Below are positions 46,242-54,720 of a stretch of 64,000 nt of DNA, in pieces. The stretch lies in assembly GCF_900110605.1 (NCBI RefSeq), contig NZ_FOFI01000002.1, forward strand, positions 310,001 through 374,000. Direction: 5' to 3'. The position numbers and the translations under genes were made by a program. The DNA is from Epilithonimonas lactis. Its GTDB lineage: Bacteria; Bacteroidota; Bacteroidia; Flavobacteriales; Weeksellaceae. The notes under the pieces were generated by a model. That model had not been told where the DNA came from and did no database searches. It saw nothing but the letters and a program-made list of their open reading frames with translations. Within the stretch, counting starts at the first letter, position 1. Each line of letters opens with the position of its first letter.

Positions 46242-47780
46242 TTATTTTGTTTCGCTCAGTCTTAAAATATCTCCGAAAACGCCTCGGGCAGTGACTTTTG
46301 CACCGGCTCCGGCGCCCATAATGACGATTGGATTTTCGCCGTAACTTTCGGTGTAGATTTCGAAGATGGAATCTGAACCTTTCAATTGTCCGAGTGCGGA
46401 GTTTGCTGGAACGGAAATCAATTTTACGTCCAATTCGCCTTTTTCTTCCTGAAGATTTCCGTGCAAATCGCCGACGTAACGTAAAACGTGGTCAGGTTTC
46501 TGATTTTCTTTGATGTTTTGATATTCTGAATCTAATTCTTCCAATCTGGAAATGAACTCATCTTTGTTGATATCCAAAAGGTTTTGTGGAACGAGATTTT
46601 GAATGTTAATATCTTGGAACTCATTAATCAAATCTAACTCTCTTGCCAGAATCAACAATTTTCTCGCAACATCATTTCCGGATAAATCCTCGCGTGGGTC
46701 TGGTTCTGTGAAACCTTTTTCCATAGCTTCACGGATGATGACAGAATATTTGTCATTTCGAAGAGAGAAATTATTGAAAACGTAACTCAAAGTTCCGGAA
46801 AAAACACCTTTGATTCTTGTGATATTCTCACCTGAAAGATGGAGAAGTTTAATCGTGTCAATCAATGGCAAACCTGCGCCGACATTGGTTTCGTAAAGGT
46901 ATTTCTTTTTGTTTTTTTCTAGTAATTTTCTGAAATCGCGGTATTCTGAAATTGGTAAAGTATTGTAAATTTTGTTGGAACCTACTACATCGAAACCATT
47001 TTCTACAAAAGTTGGATAATGTTTTACAAAATCTTTGCTCGCTGTATTATCGACCATTACAAGATTTTCCAAGTGATGTTCTTTGGCGAACTCAACCAGT
47101 TTTTCTACGCTGGAATCTGTTTGGGAAAATTTGATTCTCTGTCTCCAATCGCTTCCGAAACCGGCTTGGTTGAAAGCGATTTTTTTGGAATTCGCAATTG
47201 CAACGATTTTTAAATCGACTCTTTTTCTTTTCAGAATGTCATAAGCCGAATCTAAAATTTGCTCTACCAAAGTTCCGCCGACATTTCCGTGACCAATCAA
47301 AGCGAGGTGAACGGTTTTTGGTTTTCCGTAGATTTCGGTTTCGATGATGTTTTTGGTGATTTCGGTTTGGTTTTCGGTTACGACGATGTTCACTCTTCCG
47401 GCAGACGCGATTTGGCTTAATAATAAAGGAAAAATCTTATTGCGCTGAAGTTCCGACAAAATCTTATTGTAATTATCTGACACAAAACCGATAACACTAA
47501 GACTATCAATACTATAAATATTATTAACGTGCCCTTCCTTCGTTTCCTGTTCGAATTCTTTTTTCAAAAACTTCACCGCATCTTCTGCATCAACTTCATC
47601 GACAAGAACAGAAATTCCGTTTTCTATCGCTTGCTGGGAAATAACGCCAACGCTGATTCCTCCTCCATTCAAAGCTTGAAAAATGCGTGAATCCACGCCG
47701 ATTTGTCCAAGGAAATTTTTCCCTTCGAAGTTGACCAAAGCCTTGTTTCTATAAATATTAATTGCGTTCTTGTCTGTCAT
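46242..47780 (-). CDS. ACT-domain homoserine dehydrogenase (ThrA-like without the kinase)
   Basis: 512 residues. Residues 1-150 or so carry two ACT-like regulatory segments ('LGQIGVDSRIFQALNGGGISVGVISQQ' and 'LSVIGFVSDN..QIASAGRVNIVV') of the aspartokinase type. From about 155 comes a homoserine dehydrogenase: 'LALIGHGNVGGTLVEQIL', 'ASKDFVKHYP', 'YLYETNVGAGLPLIDTI', 'IKGVFSGTLSYVFN'. Compared with E. coli ThrA, the catalytic aspartokinase part is missing. It makes homoserine for metX and may be feedback-regulated by threonine through the ACT region. Its ATG overlaps the metX stop by one base. Confidence 0.9.
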   Translation of the reverse strand: MTDKNAINIYRNKALVNFEGKNFLGQIGVDSRIFQALNGGGISVGVISQQAIENGISVLVDEVDAEDAVKFLKKEFEQETKEGHVNNIYSIDSLSVIGFVSDNYNKILSELQRNKIFPLLLSQIASAGRVNIVVTENQTEITKNIIETEIYGKPKTVHLALIGHGNVGGTLVEQILDSAYDILKRKRVDLKIVAIANSKKIAFNQAGFGSDWRQRIKFSQTDSSVEKLVEFAKEHHLENLVMVDNTASKDFVKHYPTFVENGFDVVGSNKIYNTLPISEYRDFRKLLEKNKKKYLYETNVGAGLPLIDTIKLLHLSGENITRIKGVFSGTLSYVFNNFSLRNDKYSVIIREAMEKGFTEPDPREDLSGNDVARKLLILARELDLINEFQDINIQNLVPQNLLDINKDEFISRLEELDSEYQNIKENQKPDHVLRYVGDLHGNLQEEKGELDVKLISVPANSALGQLKGSDSIFEIYTESYGENPIVIMGAGAGAKVTARGVFGDILRLSETK

Positions 47781-48727
47781 CAGTTCAAAAATAGAGGTGT
47801 TAAAATTGTGTTCAGCTGTTCGTATTCCATCAGGAAAGCGTCGTGTCCGTGGATGGATTTGATTTCGTGGTAGTGAACATTTTTATTTTTATGTTTTAAA
47901 AAATCGTAAGTATTTTTAATCTCAAAAGCCGGATAAAAAAGGTCTGAGTCAACCGAAACCAAATGGATTTCTGCATTGATGTTTTCCAGTTCATTTTCCT
48001 TTCCGTTTATGTTCATCAGAAGATGATTCACGAGTTTGTAAGCTTTTAAACTAAATCTTTCGTTTAATCGGTTCCCGTGGAAATTGAGCCAGTCGTGGGA
48101 CTTTAAAATCTGCTTTTCAAAATCTGTCTCTCTTTTGAATCTTGAGTTAAGCGATTCCGGCGTTCTGTAGCACAACATTGCGTGAACTCTGGCTTTTTCT
48201 AAAGGTCTTTCCTCTGATTCCAAAAGATATTTCTGAACCAAGCATTGAGAATGCAACCAATCCGAGGTTTTGAAATCTGTTGCAATTGGAATAAATCTTT
48301 CTGTTAAATTATTTTCTAAAGCGAGCATTTCCCAACCAATAGAACCACCGACTGAACCGCCAACTAAAGCGAACAGTTTGTCGATTTTCAAAATCTTTAA
48401 ACCTTCGATGAAAATTTTGGCAATGTCCTGAACTATAAAGTTTTCATAATCATTAATGAAAAATCCATCGAAACCGTTTCCTGGAATGTTGAAACAAATT
48501 ACTGTAAAGCGGTTTGTGTTGATTACTTTTCCTTCTCCGACCAAGGTTTTCCACCAGCCGTTTTCGCCCGCAACGTCGGAGTTTCCTGTCAAAGCGTGGT
48601 TTATCAGAATGATTGGAGCAGAAAACAGTTCTTTTCCAAAAAGCTGATAGCTTAATGGAATCTCATAAACCTTTCCGGCTTGTGTCGTGAAATGTAATGT
48701 CTGAAGATGTTGTAACTTATTTTCCAA
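47780..48727 (-). CDS. metX: Homoserine O-acetyltransferase (MetX-type)
   Basis: 315 residues, alpha/beta hydrolase. 'LINHALTGNSDVAGENGWW' near 41 and 'VGGSVGGSIGWEML' near 122 (nucleophile Ser) are MetX landmarks. The acid and the histidine are in 'VSVDSDLFYP' near 250 and 'SIHGHDAFL' near 293. It is shorter than most MetX chains (about 350 or more). The start is a TTG at 48725-48727, with no in-frame ATG seen nearby upstream. This TTG lies in a hairpin just after the SAM riboswitch. It acylates homoserine for MetZ. Acetyl rather than succinyl donor is inferred. Confidence 0.9.
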   Translation of the reverse strand: MENKLQHLQTLHFTTQAGKVYEIPLSYQLFGKELFSAPIILINHALTGNSDVAGENGWWKTLVGEGKVINTNRFTVICFNIPGNGFDGFFINDYENFIVQDIAKIFIEGLKILKIDKLFALVGGSVGGSIGWEMLALENNLTERFIPIATDFKTSDWLHSQCLVQKYLLESEERPLEKARVHAMLCYRTPESLNSRFKRETDFEKQILKSHDWLNFHGNRLNERFSLKAYKLVNHLLMNINGKENELENINAEIHLVSVDSDLFYPAFEIKNTYDFLKHKNKNVHYHEIKSIHGHDAFLMEYEQLNTILTPLFLN

Positions 48728-48751
48728 TTTTATCTGATAAAAAATTGAAAA
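48720..48751 (-). promoter_or_regulatory. Hairpin holding the metX start codon (possible expression platform)
   Basis: TTTTCAATTTT and AAAATTGGAAAA pair with one bulge; the TTG start lies in the second arm. The loop contains TTATC, complementary to GATAA of the riboswitch P1 stem (48783-48787). Switching by pairing is inferred, not shown. Confidence 0.4.
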
Positions 48752-48781
48752 TGCTACGGGGAAATGTAGAATAAATGTTTG

Positions 48782-48885
48782 GTTATCTTTTCCCTAATAA
48801 TTTGGGATAGAATTTAGCACCTTCTTCGTTTCCGAAGGGTTGCCAAGGTTTCACAGAGTCTAATCTCTCCACCTTTCTCGATAAC
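48782..48885 (-). promoter_or_regulatory. SAM-I riboswitch (S box) of the methionine operon
   Basis: On the minus strand all S-box landmarks occur in order. The P1 arm GTTATC is followed by GAGAAAGGTGGAGAGATTAG, then TGAAACCTTGGCAACC, a P3 hairpin CTTCG..CGAAG, GGTGCTAAATTC, a P4 hairpin with CCC/GGG, and the closing arm GATAAC. It binds S-adenosylmethionine and lowers expression of the downstream genes. It begins about 30 bases after a consensus promoter and ends 54 bases before metX. No terminator hairpin follows, so translational control is likely. Confidence 0.92.
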
Positions 48886-48917
48886 ATTTTCAATATGTAA
48901 ATGAACAATTCTGACTG

Positions 48918-48949
48918 CAAATATACTTCACAAAGTTTACTTTTTCCAA
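48918..48949 (-). promoter_or_regulatory. Promoter of the met operon
   Basis: On the minus strand TTG (48947-48949), 21 bases, then TATATTTG (48918-48925): a full match to TTG-N17-23-TAnnTTTG. Transcription should begin near 48912, just ahead of the riboswitch. Confidence 0.75.
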
Positions 48950-49049
48950 ATTTCGCTTGAAATTTCTAAAATAATTATTTGTTAATATTCTATTTTCCCA
49001 GAACTTGCGTATAATATTTGTATTAAAAATTTTTTTTTACAAATAAATT

Positions 49050-49856
49050 ATGGAAATCAATCTAAATAAACAAGTCGCCATCGTAACGGGTTCCAGCAGT
49101 GGAATCGGGAAAGGAATTGCTATTAGTTTGGCAAAATCCGGCGCCATCACCATCATAAATCATTCATCTGAACATTCCCGTCCGGAAGCGGAAGAAACTT
49201 TGAAAACCATTGAGGAAAATGGTGGCGAAGGATTCATCATCCAATGTGATGTGAGTAAGGAAGACCAGGTTCAGGCAATGTTTCAAACGACGATTGAGAA
49301 ATATGAAACTGTTGATATTCTTGTTAATAATGCTGGTTTGCAACAAGATGCGTCTTTTATCGATATGACTTTGGCGCAATGGCAAAAAGTAATTGATGTG
49401 AATTTGACGGGACAATTTCTTTGTTCACGAGAAGCCATTAGAGAATTTTTGAAACGCGGAATGAATGACAAATCGAAAGCTTTGGGAAAAATCATTAATA
49501 TCAGCAGTGTTCACGAGACGATTCCGTGGGCTGGACACGCGAATTATGCGTCCAGCAAAGGTGCGCTGAGAATGTTGATGCAGACTTTGGCGCAGGAATA
49601 CGGGAAGGATAAAATCCGTGTGAATAATATTTGTCCAGGTGCGATTCAAACGCCAATCAACAAGCCGGCTTGGGACAACAAGGAGTCTCTGGATGCGCTG
49701 ATGACGCTGATTCCGTACGACAGAATCGGGCAACCGGAAGACATTGGAAATTTAGCCGTATTTTTGGCGAGTGATTATTCGGATTACATTACGGGAGCGA
49801 GTATCTATGTGGATGGTGGAATGACGACGCTGGAGAGTTTTGCGGATAACGGGTGA
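49050..49856 (+). CDS. SDR-family oxidoreductase (glucose 1-dehydrogenase-like)
   Basis: 268 residues. Cofactor motif T-G-S-S-S-G-I-G-K-G at 13-22, 'NNAGLQ' near 91, the catalytic Ser in 'INISSVHE', then Y166 and K170 in NYASSKGAL, and 'CPGAIQTPIN' after them. 'NHSSEHSRPEAEE' after the second strand suggests NADP or NAD preference cannot be fixed by eye. The family includes glucose 1-dehydrogenases. The glycoside hydrolase gene 429 bases downstream on the same strand may supply the sugar; this is inference. Confidence 0.88.
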   Translation: MEINLNKQVAIVTGSSSGIGKGIAISLAKSGAITIINHSSEHSRPEAEETLKTIEENGGEGFIIQCDVSKEDQVQAMFQTTIEKYETVDILVNNAGLQQDASFIDMTLAQWQKVIDVNLTGQFLCSREAIREFLKRGMNDKSKALGKIINISSVHETIPWAGHANYASSKGALRMLMQTLAQEYGKDKIRVNNICPGAIQTPINKPAWDNKESLDALMTLIPYDRIGQPEDIGNLAVFLASDYSDYITGASIYVDGGMTTLESFADNG

Positions 49857-50095
49857 GTATGAATGATAAATGATGGGTGATAAATGATTTTTTTGCTGAA
49901 AATAATTTTTGTGGAATTTTAAACGCAAAGATTTTTTGAGATTTAAGAATTTTTAAGTGAGCAAAGTTTCGATGAATCGAATTTTGGAGCTGGTGGAAAT
50001 TTTTGTGAATCTTTATTTTGAGGCATTAAAAGTTTCAATTTCATTTATATCATTTATCGATTATCAACTATCATTTATATCGTCGGAGAATGACA

Positions 50096-50239
50096 AAACC
50101 TCAACATAGCCCCGATGGGAACGGCATCCTTTTTTTGCTTTTGAGAAAGTTTTCTTTGGATGACCAATCGTCTGAGCAAAAAAAGATATAGTGGACAGCG
50201 GGTTGGAAACGTGGAACGAATGTAGAAACGTGATGCTCC
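50096..50239 (+). ncRNA. 144-nt structured intergenic element, copy 2 (putative ncRNA)
   Basis: Same length and order of blocks as copy 1 at 44771-44914. Stem CTTTTTTTGCT (50129-50139) / AGCAAAAAAAG (50175-50185) is conserved exactly while the apical part differs. It ends 46 bases before the glucosidase ATG and could be its leader, but copy 1 is not placed in that way. Confidence 0.6.
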
Positions 50240-50256
50240 CAAATAAGAAAAACGAA

Positions 50257-50278
50257 TAATTATTCTTTAAAATAATTA
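50257..50278. repeat. Short inverted repeat before the glucosidase start
   Basis: TAATTATT and AATAATTA with a 6-base loop, seven bases before the ATG at 50286. It could be an operator or chance in AT-rich DNA. Confidence 0.35.
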
Positions 50279-50285
50279 GAAACAT

Positions 50286-52892
50286 ATGAACGAGGAAGAA
50301 AAATTGAGGAATCCGCGTTGGAAGAAATGGGGACCTTATGTGAGCCATCGCCAATGGGGAAATGTGCGGGAAGATTACAGTACAAATGGCGATGCGTGGG
50401 GATTTACAGGCCACGACACAGCAGAAGCGTGGACCTACAGATGGGCCGAGGAAGGCATCGCAGGAATCTCGGATGAGAAGCAACAGATGTGTTTTGCTTT
50501 CTCATTTTGGAACAAAAAGGATATTAGAATTAAGGAACGTTTTTTCGGGCTGAGCAATCATCAGGGAAATCACGGGGAAGATATAAAGGAGATTTTTTAT
50601 TATTTGGACAACACGCCATCTCACAGCTATATGAAGATGGTTTACAAGTATCCAATCAATGAATTTCCGTACGAAGAAATCATCAATGTGAATGGTCAGC
50701 GTTCCAAAAATGAGATGGAATATGAAATCATTGACACGGGAATCTTCGACAACGATGAATATTTTGACATTTTCATTGAGTATGCAAAAGCTGGAGAAGA
50801 TGATTTTTTAATCAGGATTGATGTTCATAACCGAAGTGATAAACCAGCGCCAATCGTGGTTTTGCCGACGGTTTGGTACCGAAACAATTGGGTTTGGGGC
50901 TATAATGATTACAAGGCGAATCTTGGTTTTTCCAAGCAAGGTGAGATTGACATTCACCACGATAGCATCAGCATCAAGAAATTATATTCCAGAAACAGAA
51001 ATGTGGATGCTTTGTTTTGTGAAAATGAAACGAATAGAGCGCGACTTTTCAATCTTCCTAAGACTGAAGGATTCTTTAAAGATGGAATCAATCAATATAT
51101 TACGAAAGGATTAGATACGATTAATCCAAAGAAAACAGGAACCAAAGCGTCTTTGCATTGCGAAGAAATCGTGGAAGCGCACAGCAACAAGGTTTTCGAA
51201 TTCCGATTGTCTCCGCACATTATGGAGGATGCGTTTTGGGATTTTGATGAAATCATCAACCACAGAAAGCAGGATTCGGATGATTTCTATGCGAACATCC
51301 AGAAAGATATTGAGAACGAGGACGAAAGAAATGTCCAAAGACAGGCTTTTGCAGGTTTGCTCTGGAATAAACAGTTCTATCATTATAACGTTGGAAAATG
51401 GCTGAAAGGCGACCCGAATTTCCCGATTCAAAGAAAAGGCTACGTCCGAAACAGCGATTGGGAGCACCTTCACAACAAAGACATCATCTCGATGCCAGAC
51501 AAATGGGAATATCCTTGGTATGCGACTTGGGATTTGGCGTTCCATTGCGTGAGTTTTTGTGTGATTGATTCGGAGTTTGCTAAAAACCAATTGATTACGC
51601 TGACGAAAGAATGGTATATGCACCCGAACGGGCAAGTTCCTGCGTACGAATGGAACTTCGATGACGTGAATCCACCGGTTCACGCGTGGGCAACTTTCCG
51701 GGTTTTTAAAATTGATGAAAAAAATAATGGAAAACCGGATTTAGCTTTCTTGGAACGGGTTTTCCAAAAATTATTACTGAATTTCACTTGGTGGGTGAAC
51801 CGAAAAGATTACAACGGAAACAACATTTTTGGTGGCGGATTCTTGGGTCTTGATAATATCGGAGCCTTTGACCGGAATATGGAATTCAATGAAGGCGAGC
51901 ACTTGGAACAAGCCGACGGAACCAGCTGGATGGCGATGTATGCGCTGAATATGATGCGTATTTCTATGGAGTTGGCAATCCATAATCCAGTTTACGAAGA
52001 TATGGCGATTAAGTTTTTTGAACATTATCTTTATATCGCAGAAGCGATGGAAAATATCGGTGATGGGAAGCAAGGTCTTTGGAATGAGGAAGATGGATTT
52101 TTCTACGATGTGCTTCAGCTTTCCAATGGAGACAGTGTGAGTCTGAAACTTCGAAGCATCGTTGGATTGATTCCGATGTTTGCAGTCGAAGTTGTGGAAC
52201 ACAGTATGTTGGAGAAATTGCCAGAGTTCAAAAAACGAATGGAATGGATTCTGAAAAACAAGCAAGACCTCACAAAACTCGTTTCCCAATGGTATGTGGA
52301 AGGTGAAGGAAACAAACACCTTTTGAGTATCCTCAGAAAAACCAGATTGACAAAAGTTCTAACAAGATTGGTGGATGAATCCGAATTTCTTAGTGATTAT
52401 GGAATCCGTGCGATGTCCAAGTTCTATGAAGAAAATCCGTTCCGATTTACCGTTCACGACCAGGAACACATTGTTTATTACACACCTGCAGAAAGTGACA
52501 GCCGAATGTTCGGTGGAAACAGCAACTGGCGAGGACCGATTTGGTTCCCGATTAACTTCCTGATTGTAGAGAGTTTGCAACGTTTCCACTTCTTTTTCGG
52601 CGACGCATTGACGATTGAATATCCGAAAGGAAGTGGCGTTCAAAAAAATCTGGAAGAAGTTTCCAAAGACATCAGCGACAGACTTTGTCATATTTTTCTA
52701 AAAGACGAAAATGGAAACCGAGCGTTCAACGGTGGTGTTGATAAATTCAATAACGACCCGCATTTCAAGGATTACATTATGTTCTTCGAATATTTCCACG
52801 GTGACAATGGACGAGGCGTTGGTGCTTCCCATCAAACCGGATGGACTTCTACGGTAGCTAAGTTGATTCAACCGAGGTTGACGCATAGATAA
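50286..52892 (+). CDS. GH63/MGH1-like alpha-glycosidase
   Basis: 868 residues. No signal peptide, so probably cytosolic. The N-terminal half is beta-rich; the C-terminal half is an (alpha/alpha)6 barrel. 'KWEYPWYATWDLAFH' near 415 and 'SNWRGPIWFPINFL' near 745 match the glucosidase family with mannosylglycerate-hydrolase-like folds. In relatives the Asp of the first motif is the general acid. 'QVPAYEWNFDDVNPPVHAW' near 445 is also typical. The likely substrate is an alpha-glucoside or a compatible-solute glycoside. The upstream SDR enzyme may act on the released sugar. A terminator follows at 52901. Confidence 0.88.
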   Translation: MNEEEKLRNPRWKKWGPYVSHRQWGNVREDYSTNGDAWGFTGHDTAEAWTYRWAEEGIAGISDEKQQMCFAFSFWNKKDIRIKERFFGLSNHQGNHGEDIKEIFYYLDNTPSHSYMKMVYKYPINEFPYEEIINVNGQRSKNEMEYEIIDTGIFDNDEYFDIFIEYAKAGEDDFLIRIDVHNRSDKPAPIVVLPTVWYRNNWVWGYNDYKANLGFSKQGEIDIHHDSISIKKLYSRNRNVDALFCENETNRARLFNLPKTEGFFKDGINQYITKGLDTINPKKTGTKASLHCEEIVEAHSNKVFEFRLSPHIMEDAFWDFDEIINHRKQDSDDFYANIQKDIENEDERNVQRQAFAGLLWNKQFYHYNVGKWLKGDPNFPIQRKGYVRNSDWEHLHNKDIISMPDKWEYPWYATWDLAFHCVSFCVIDSEFAKNQLITLTKEWYMHPNGQVPAYEWNFDDVNPPVHAWATFRVFKIDEKNNGKPDLAFLERVFQKLLLNFTWWVNRKDYNGNNIFGGGFLGLDNIGAFDRNMEFNEGEHLEQADGTSWMAMYALNMMRISMELAIHNPVYEDMAIKFFEHYLYIAEAMENIGDGKQGLWNEEDGFFYDVLQLSNGDSVSLKLRSIVGLIPMFAVEVVEHSMLEKLPEFKKRMEWILKNKQDLTKLVSQWYVEGEGNKHLLSILRKTRLTKVLTRLVDESEFLSDYGIRAMSKFYEENPFRFTVHDQEHIVYYTPAESDSRMFGGNSNWRGPIWFPINFLIVESLQRFHFFFGDALTIEYPKGSGVQKNLEEVSKDISDRLCHIFLKDENGNRAFNGGVDKFNNDPHFKDYIMFFEYFHGDNGRGVGASHQTGWTSTVAKLIQPRLTHR

Positions 52893-52900
52893 AATTATAA

Positions 52901-52938
52901 AAAGAAACCTTCTCGATTTGAGAAGGTTTCTTTTTTTT
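52901..52938. terminator. Bidirectional terminator between the glucosidase and OsmC genes
   Basis: Perfect 14-bp arms (52901-52914 and 52920-52933), 5-base loop, then T's. It overlaps the osmC-like stop codon by two bases. Confidence 0.88.
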
Positions 52939-53359
52939 AATCTACAATATTTCCATTCACGTGAACTTCGTAAGTAATTTCAACATTTGGTTCCAGTGTT
53001 TTGGAAACTGAGCAATATTTTTCGAAAGATAATTCTCCCGCTTTCTTCGCTTTTTTCGGGTCGATTTCACCTTCGAGGAAGAATTTAACTTTGATGGATT
53101 TGAACGGTTTGGCTTCATCCACTTGAACTCTTTCACCTTCGACTTCCGCTTTGAAATCGGTGATGGTTTGGCGTTGTTTTTTTAATATTGACACCACATC
53201 AATTCCGCTACAACCAGCCACTGCCATTAATAAAGATTGCATTGGCGAAACACCTTTTGCGCCAGGCAAAGTTGTATTGTCGAGTAAAATTGAGTTCCCT
53301 TGTTCATTGGAACATTCGAAAAGGAAATCGTCGTTGATTCTATTGAGTGTAATTTTCAT
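52937..53359 (-). CDS. OsmC-family peroxide-detoxifying protein
   Basis: 140 residues. The two redox cysteines are C50 (VAGCSGID) and C116 (FEKYCSVSKTLE), both placed as in OsmC/Ohr proteins, which reduce organic hydroperoxides. 'GVSPMQSLLMAVAGC' and 'YEVHVNG' at the C-terminus fit the OsmC branch rather than Ohr. Cytosolic. Confidence 0.92.
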   Translation of the reverse strand: MKITLNRINDDFLFECSNEQGNSILLDNTTLPGAKGVSPMQSLLMAVAGCSGIDVVSILKKQRQTITDFKAEVEGERVQVDEAKPFKSIKVKFFLEGEIDPKKAKKAGELSFEKYCSVSKTLEPNVEITYEVHVNGNIVD

Positions 53360-53524
53360 TTTTAATTGTATTGTTATTTTTTGAACACGAAGCGCACAAA
53401 GCTTTTATAGAAATTCATTGTTTTGAGGTTCACAGAGCCACTTCGTTCAGATAAGATTTTTCCGAAATTTAATTCAAATTTACAAAATCAAAATAGGATA
53501 GCTTAATTTCTGTCTTCAATTTAA

Positions 53525-53532
53525 TATATTTG
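53525..53532 (+). promoter_or_regulatory. Candidate -7 box for the 53548 gene
   Basis: TATATTTG fits TAnnTTTG and lies 15 bases before the ATG at 53548. It contains the alternative TTG start at 53530, which argues for the ATG. Confidence 0.45.
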
Positions 53533-53547
53533 AAAAACTTTTACCCC

Positions 53548-53958
53548 ATGAAAATCTTAATATTAGCAATGACTTTTTTGATGAGCTCATCTGCATATTC
53601 CCAAACTGAAACCACTCAACCCGTTGTTCTTTCTAATTCAAAAGCAGAATTTCCCGGCGGACAAACCGCTTTCCGAAATGAGTTTATGAAAATGGTCCAT
53701 GCGTATGTCGACATTACTGCTTACGCCGTGAACGGTAAATTCACTTTTGTATTGACCATCGATGAAAAAGGAAAAATGAGCGAACTGAAGATTTATCCAA
53801 AGGTGAAATTCGATGAAGAGTTTAAGCAAGATATGAACTTCGCTATGAAACGCATCAAGAAAAAGTGGAAGCCTGCCATCCAAAATGGCGCTCCAGTGAG
53901 TTCTAATATTATTTTTGATATAAATTTCACATCAGATCATTCTGACGAGGAATATTAA
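53548..53958 (+). CDS. Exported stand-alone TonB-C-terminal-like protein
   Basis: 136 residues from the ATG at 53548; the in-frame TTG at 53530 is inside a -7 box. Signal peptide 1-18 ('MSSSAYSQ'). The body has the pattern of the TonB C-terminal domain: 'GKFTFVLTIDEKGKMSELKI', then 'DEEFKQDMNFAMKRIKKKWKPAIQNGAPV'. No transmembrane anchor or proline-rich linker, so it is not an energy transducer by itself. It ends where the next related gene begins. Confidence 0.78.
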   Translation: MKILILAMTFLMSSSAYSQTETTQPVVLSNSKAEFPGGQTAFRNEFMKMVHAYVDITAYAVNGKFTFVLTIDEKGKMSELKIYPKVKFDEEFKQDMNFAMKRIKKKWKPAIQNGAPVSSNIIFDINFTSDHSDEEY

Positions 53959-53979
53959 TTGAAAAAACTATACCTCGCC

Positions 53980-54720
53980 ATGAAAAACAAACTACTCATA
54001 ACCTTACTTTTTGTATTCAACTTTTTCATAGTACAATCCCAAACTCAAATTCTGGAAAGATATCCTGATTATCAGCTTCCTTACAAAGGTGGTTACGAAG
54101 CCTACTACAAAGACTTTCACGATATTATAGTCGATAAAAAACTTCAACCTTGTTCCAATAAAAACGAGATCTATCAATTCAGTGTTTTAATTCGCCCTGA
54201 CTCCTCAATACAATTCATCAAAGATCTGAATCCAAAAATCGTTGAGTCAAATAAATGTGCTCATGACCTTGCAAGAGAAGTTGCAAAGTATCAAAAAGGA
54301 TGGAACCCTGCTTTGGTAAATAATATCAATCAAAGTGCTGTTGCAAGATTTATGATTTTTCCAGATGACCTGTTCAGTAATTACAGGGAAGGTTATGTTC
54401 CAATTTTCACATCGCCTGTTTATAATAATTATGGCGACGACCATATTGTTCGCTTCCGCAAGGAACTGCTTGCCAGATTTGACTTGAGAAGATTTAGCTG
54501 GAATGATATTTTCACCGTAGAGACAGAATTCACAATTACCAAAGAAGGGAAATTGGAAGATGCTATATTGACCAAAAAGACCGGACTTGAGGAATTTGAT
54601 AGAATGATTCTTTTAACTTTTAAGGGAATGAAGAAAAAATGGACTCCAGCAAGTATCAATGGGCAACCTATTGATTTTAGATATAGACTCACACTCAAGG
54701 CCATCACCGATAGTGAATAA
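53980..54720 (+). CDS. Exported protein with two TonB-C-terminal-like domains
   Basis: 246 residues from the ATG at 53980; a TTG at 53959, next to the upstream stop, is less likely. Signal peptide about 1-21 (FFIVQSQ). Two repeats follow: 'IYQFSVLIRPDSSIQFIKDL' with 'QKGWNPALVNN' (about 50-125), and 'FTVETEFTITKEGKLEDAIL' with 'MKKKWTPASINGQPIDFRY' (about 180-245). Both fit the TonB C-terminal pattern (W-x-P-A plus N-G). It follows a related gene with one domain; probably one transcript. Role unknown. Confidence 0.75.
   Translation: MKNKLLITLLFVFNFFIVQSQTQILERYPDYQLPYKGGYEAYYKDFHDIIVDKKLQPCSNKNEIYQFSVLIRPDSSIQFIKDLNPKIVESNKCAHDLAREVAKYQKGWNPALVNNINQSAVARFMIFPDDLFSNYREGYVPIFTSPVYNNYGDDHIVRFRKELLARFDLRRFSWNDIFTVETEFTITKEGKLEDAILTKKTGLEEFDRMILLTFKGMKKKWTPASINGQPIDFRYRLTLKAITDSE

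Larger units (their letters stand above)
48728..49049. other. 322-bp divergent regulatory gap between metX and the SDR gene
   Basis: It holds the metX start hairpin, the SAM-I riboswitch and the met promoter on the minus strand. The last 100 or so bases are AT-rich and should carry the SDR promoter, for which I see no consensus match. Confidence 0.8.
49857..50285. other. 429-bp gap before the glucosidase gene
   Basis: No gene is seen. AT-rich ATGATAAATGA words (49862-49890) recur inverted as TCATTTAT near 50037-50080. The 144-nt element copy 2 (50096-50239) and an 8-bp inverted repeat (50257-50278) complete it. Confidence 0.7.

Noticed and set aside
48728..48781. Intrinsic terminator after the SAM riboswitch
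   Set aside because: Only a weak CTAC/GTAG hairpin without a proper U run directly after it; translational control fits better.
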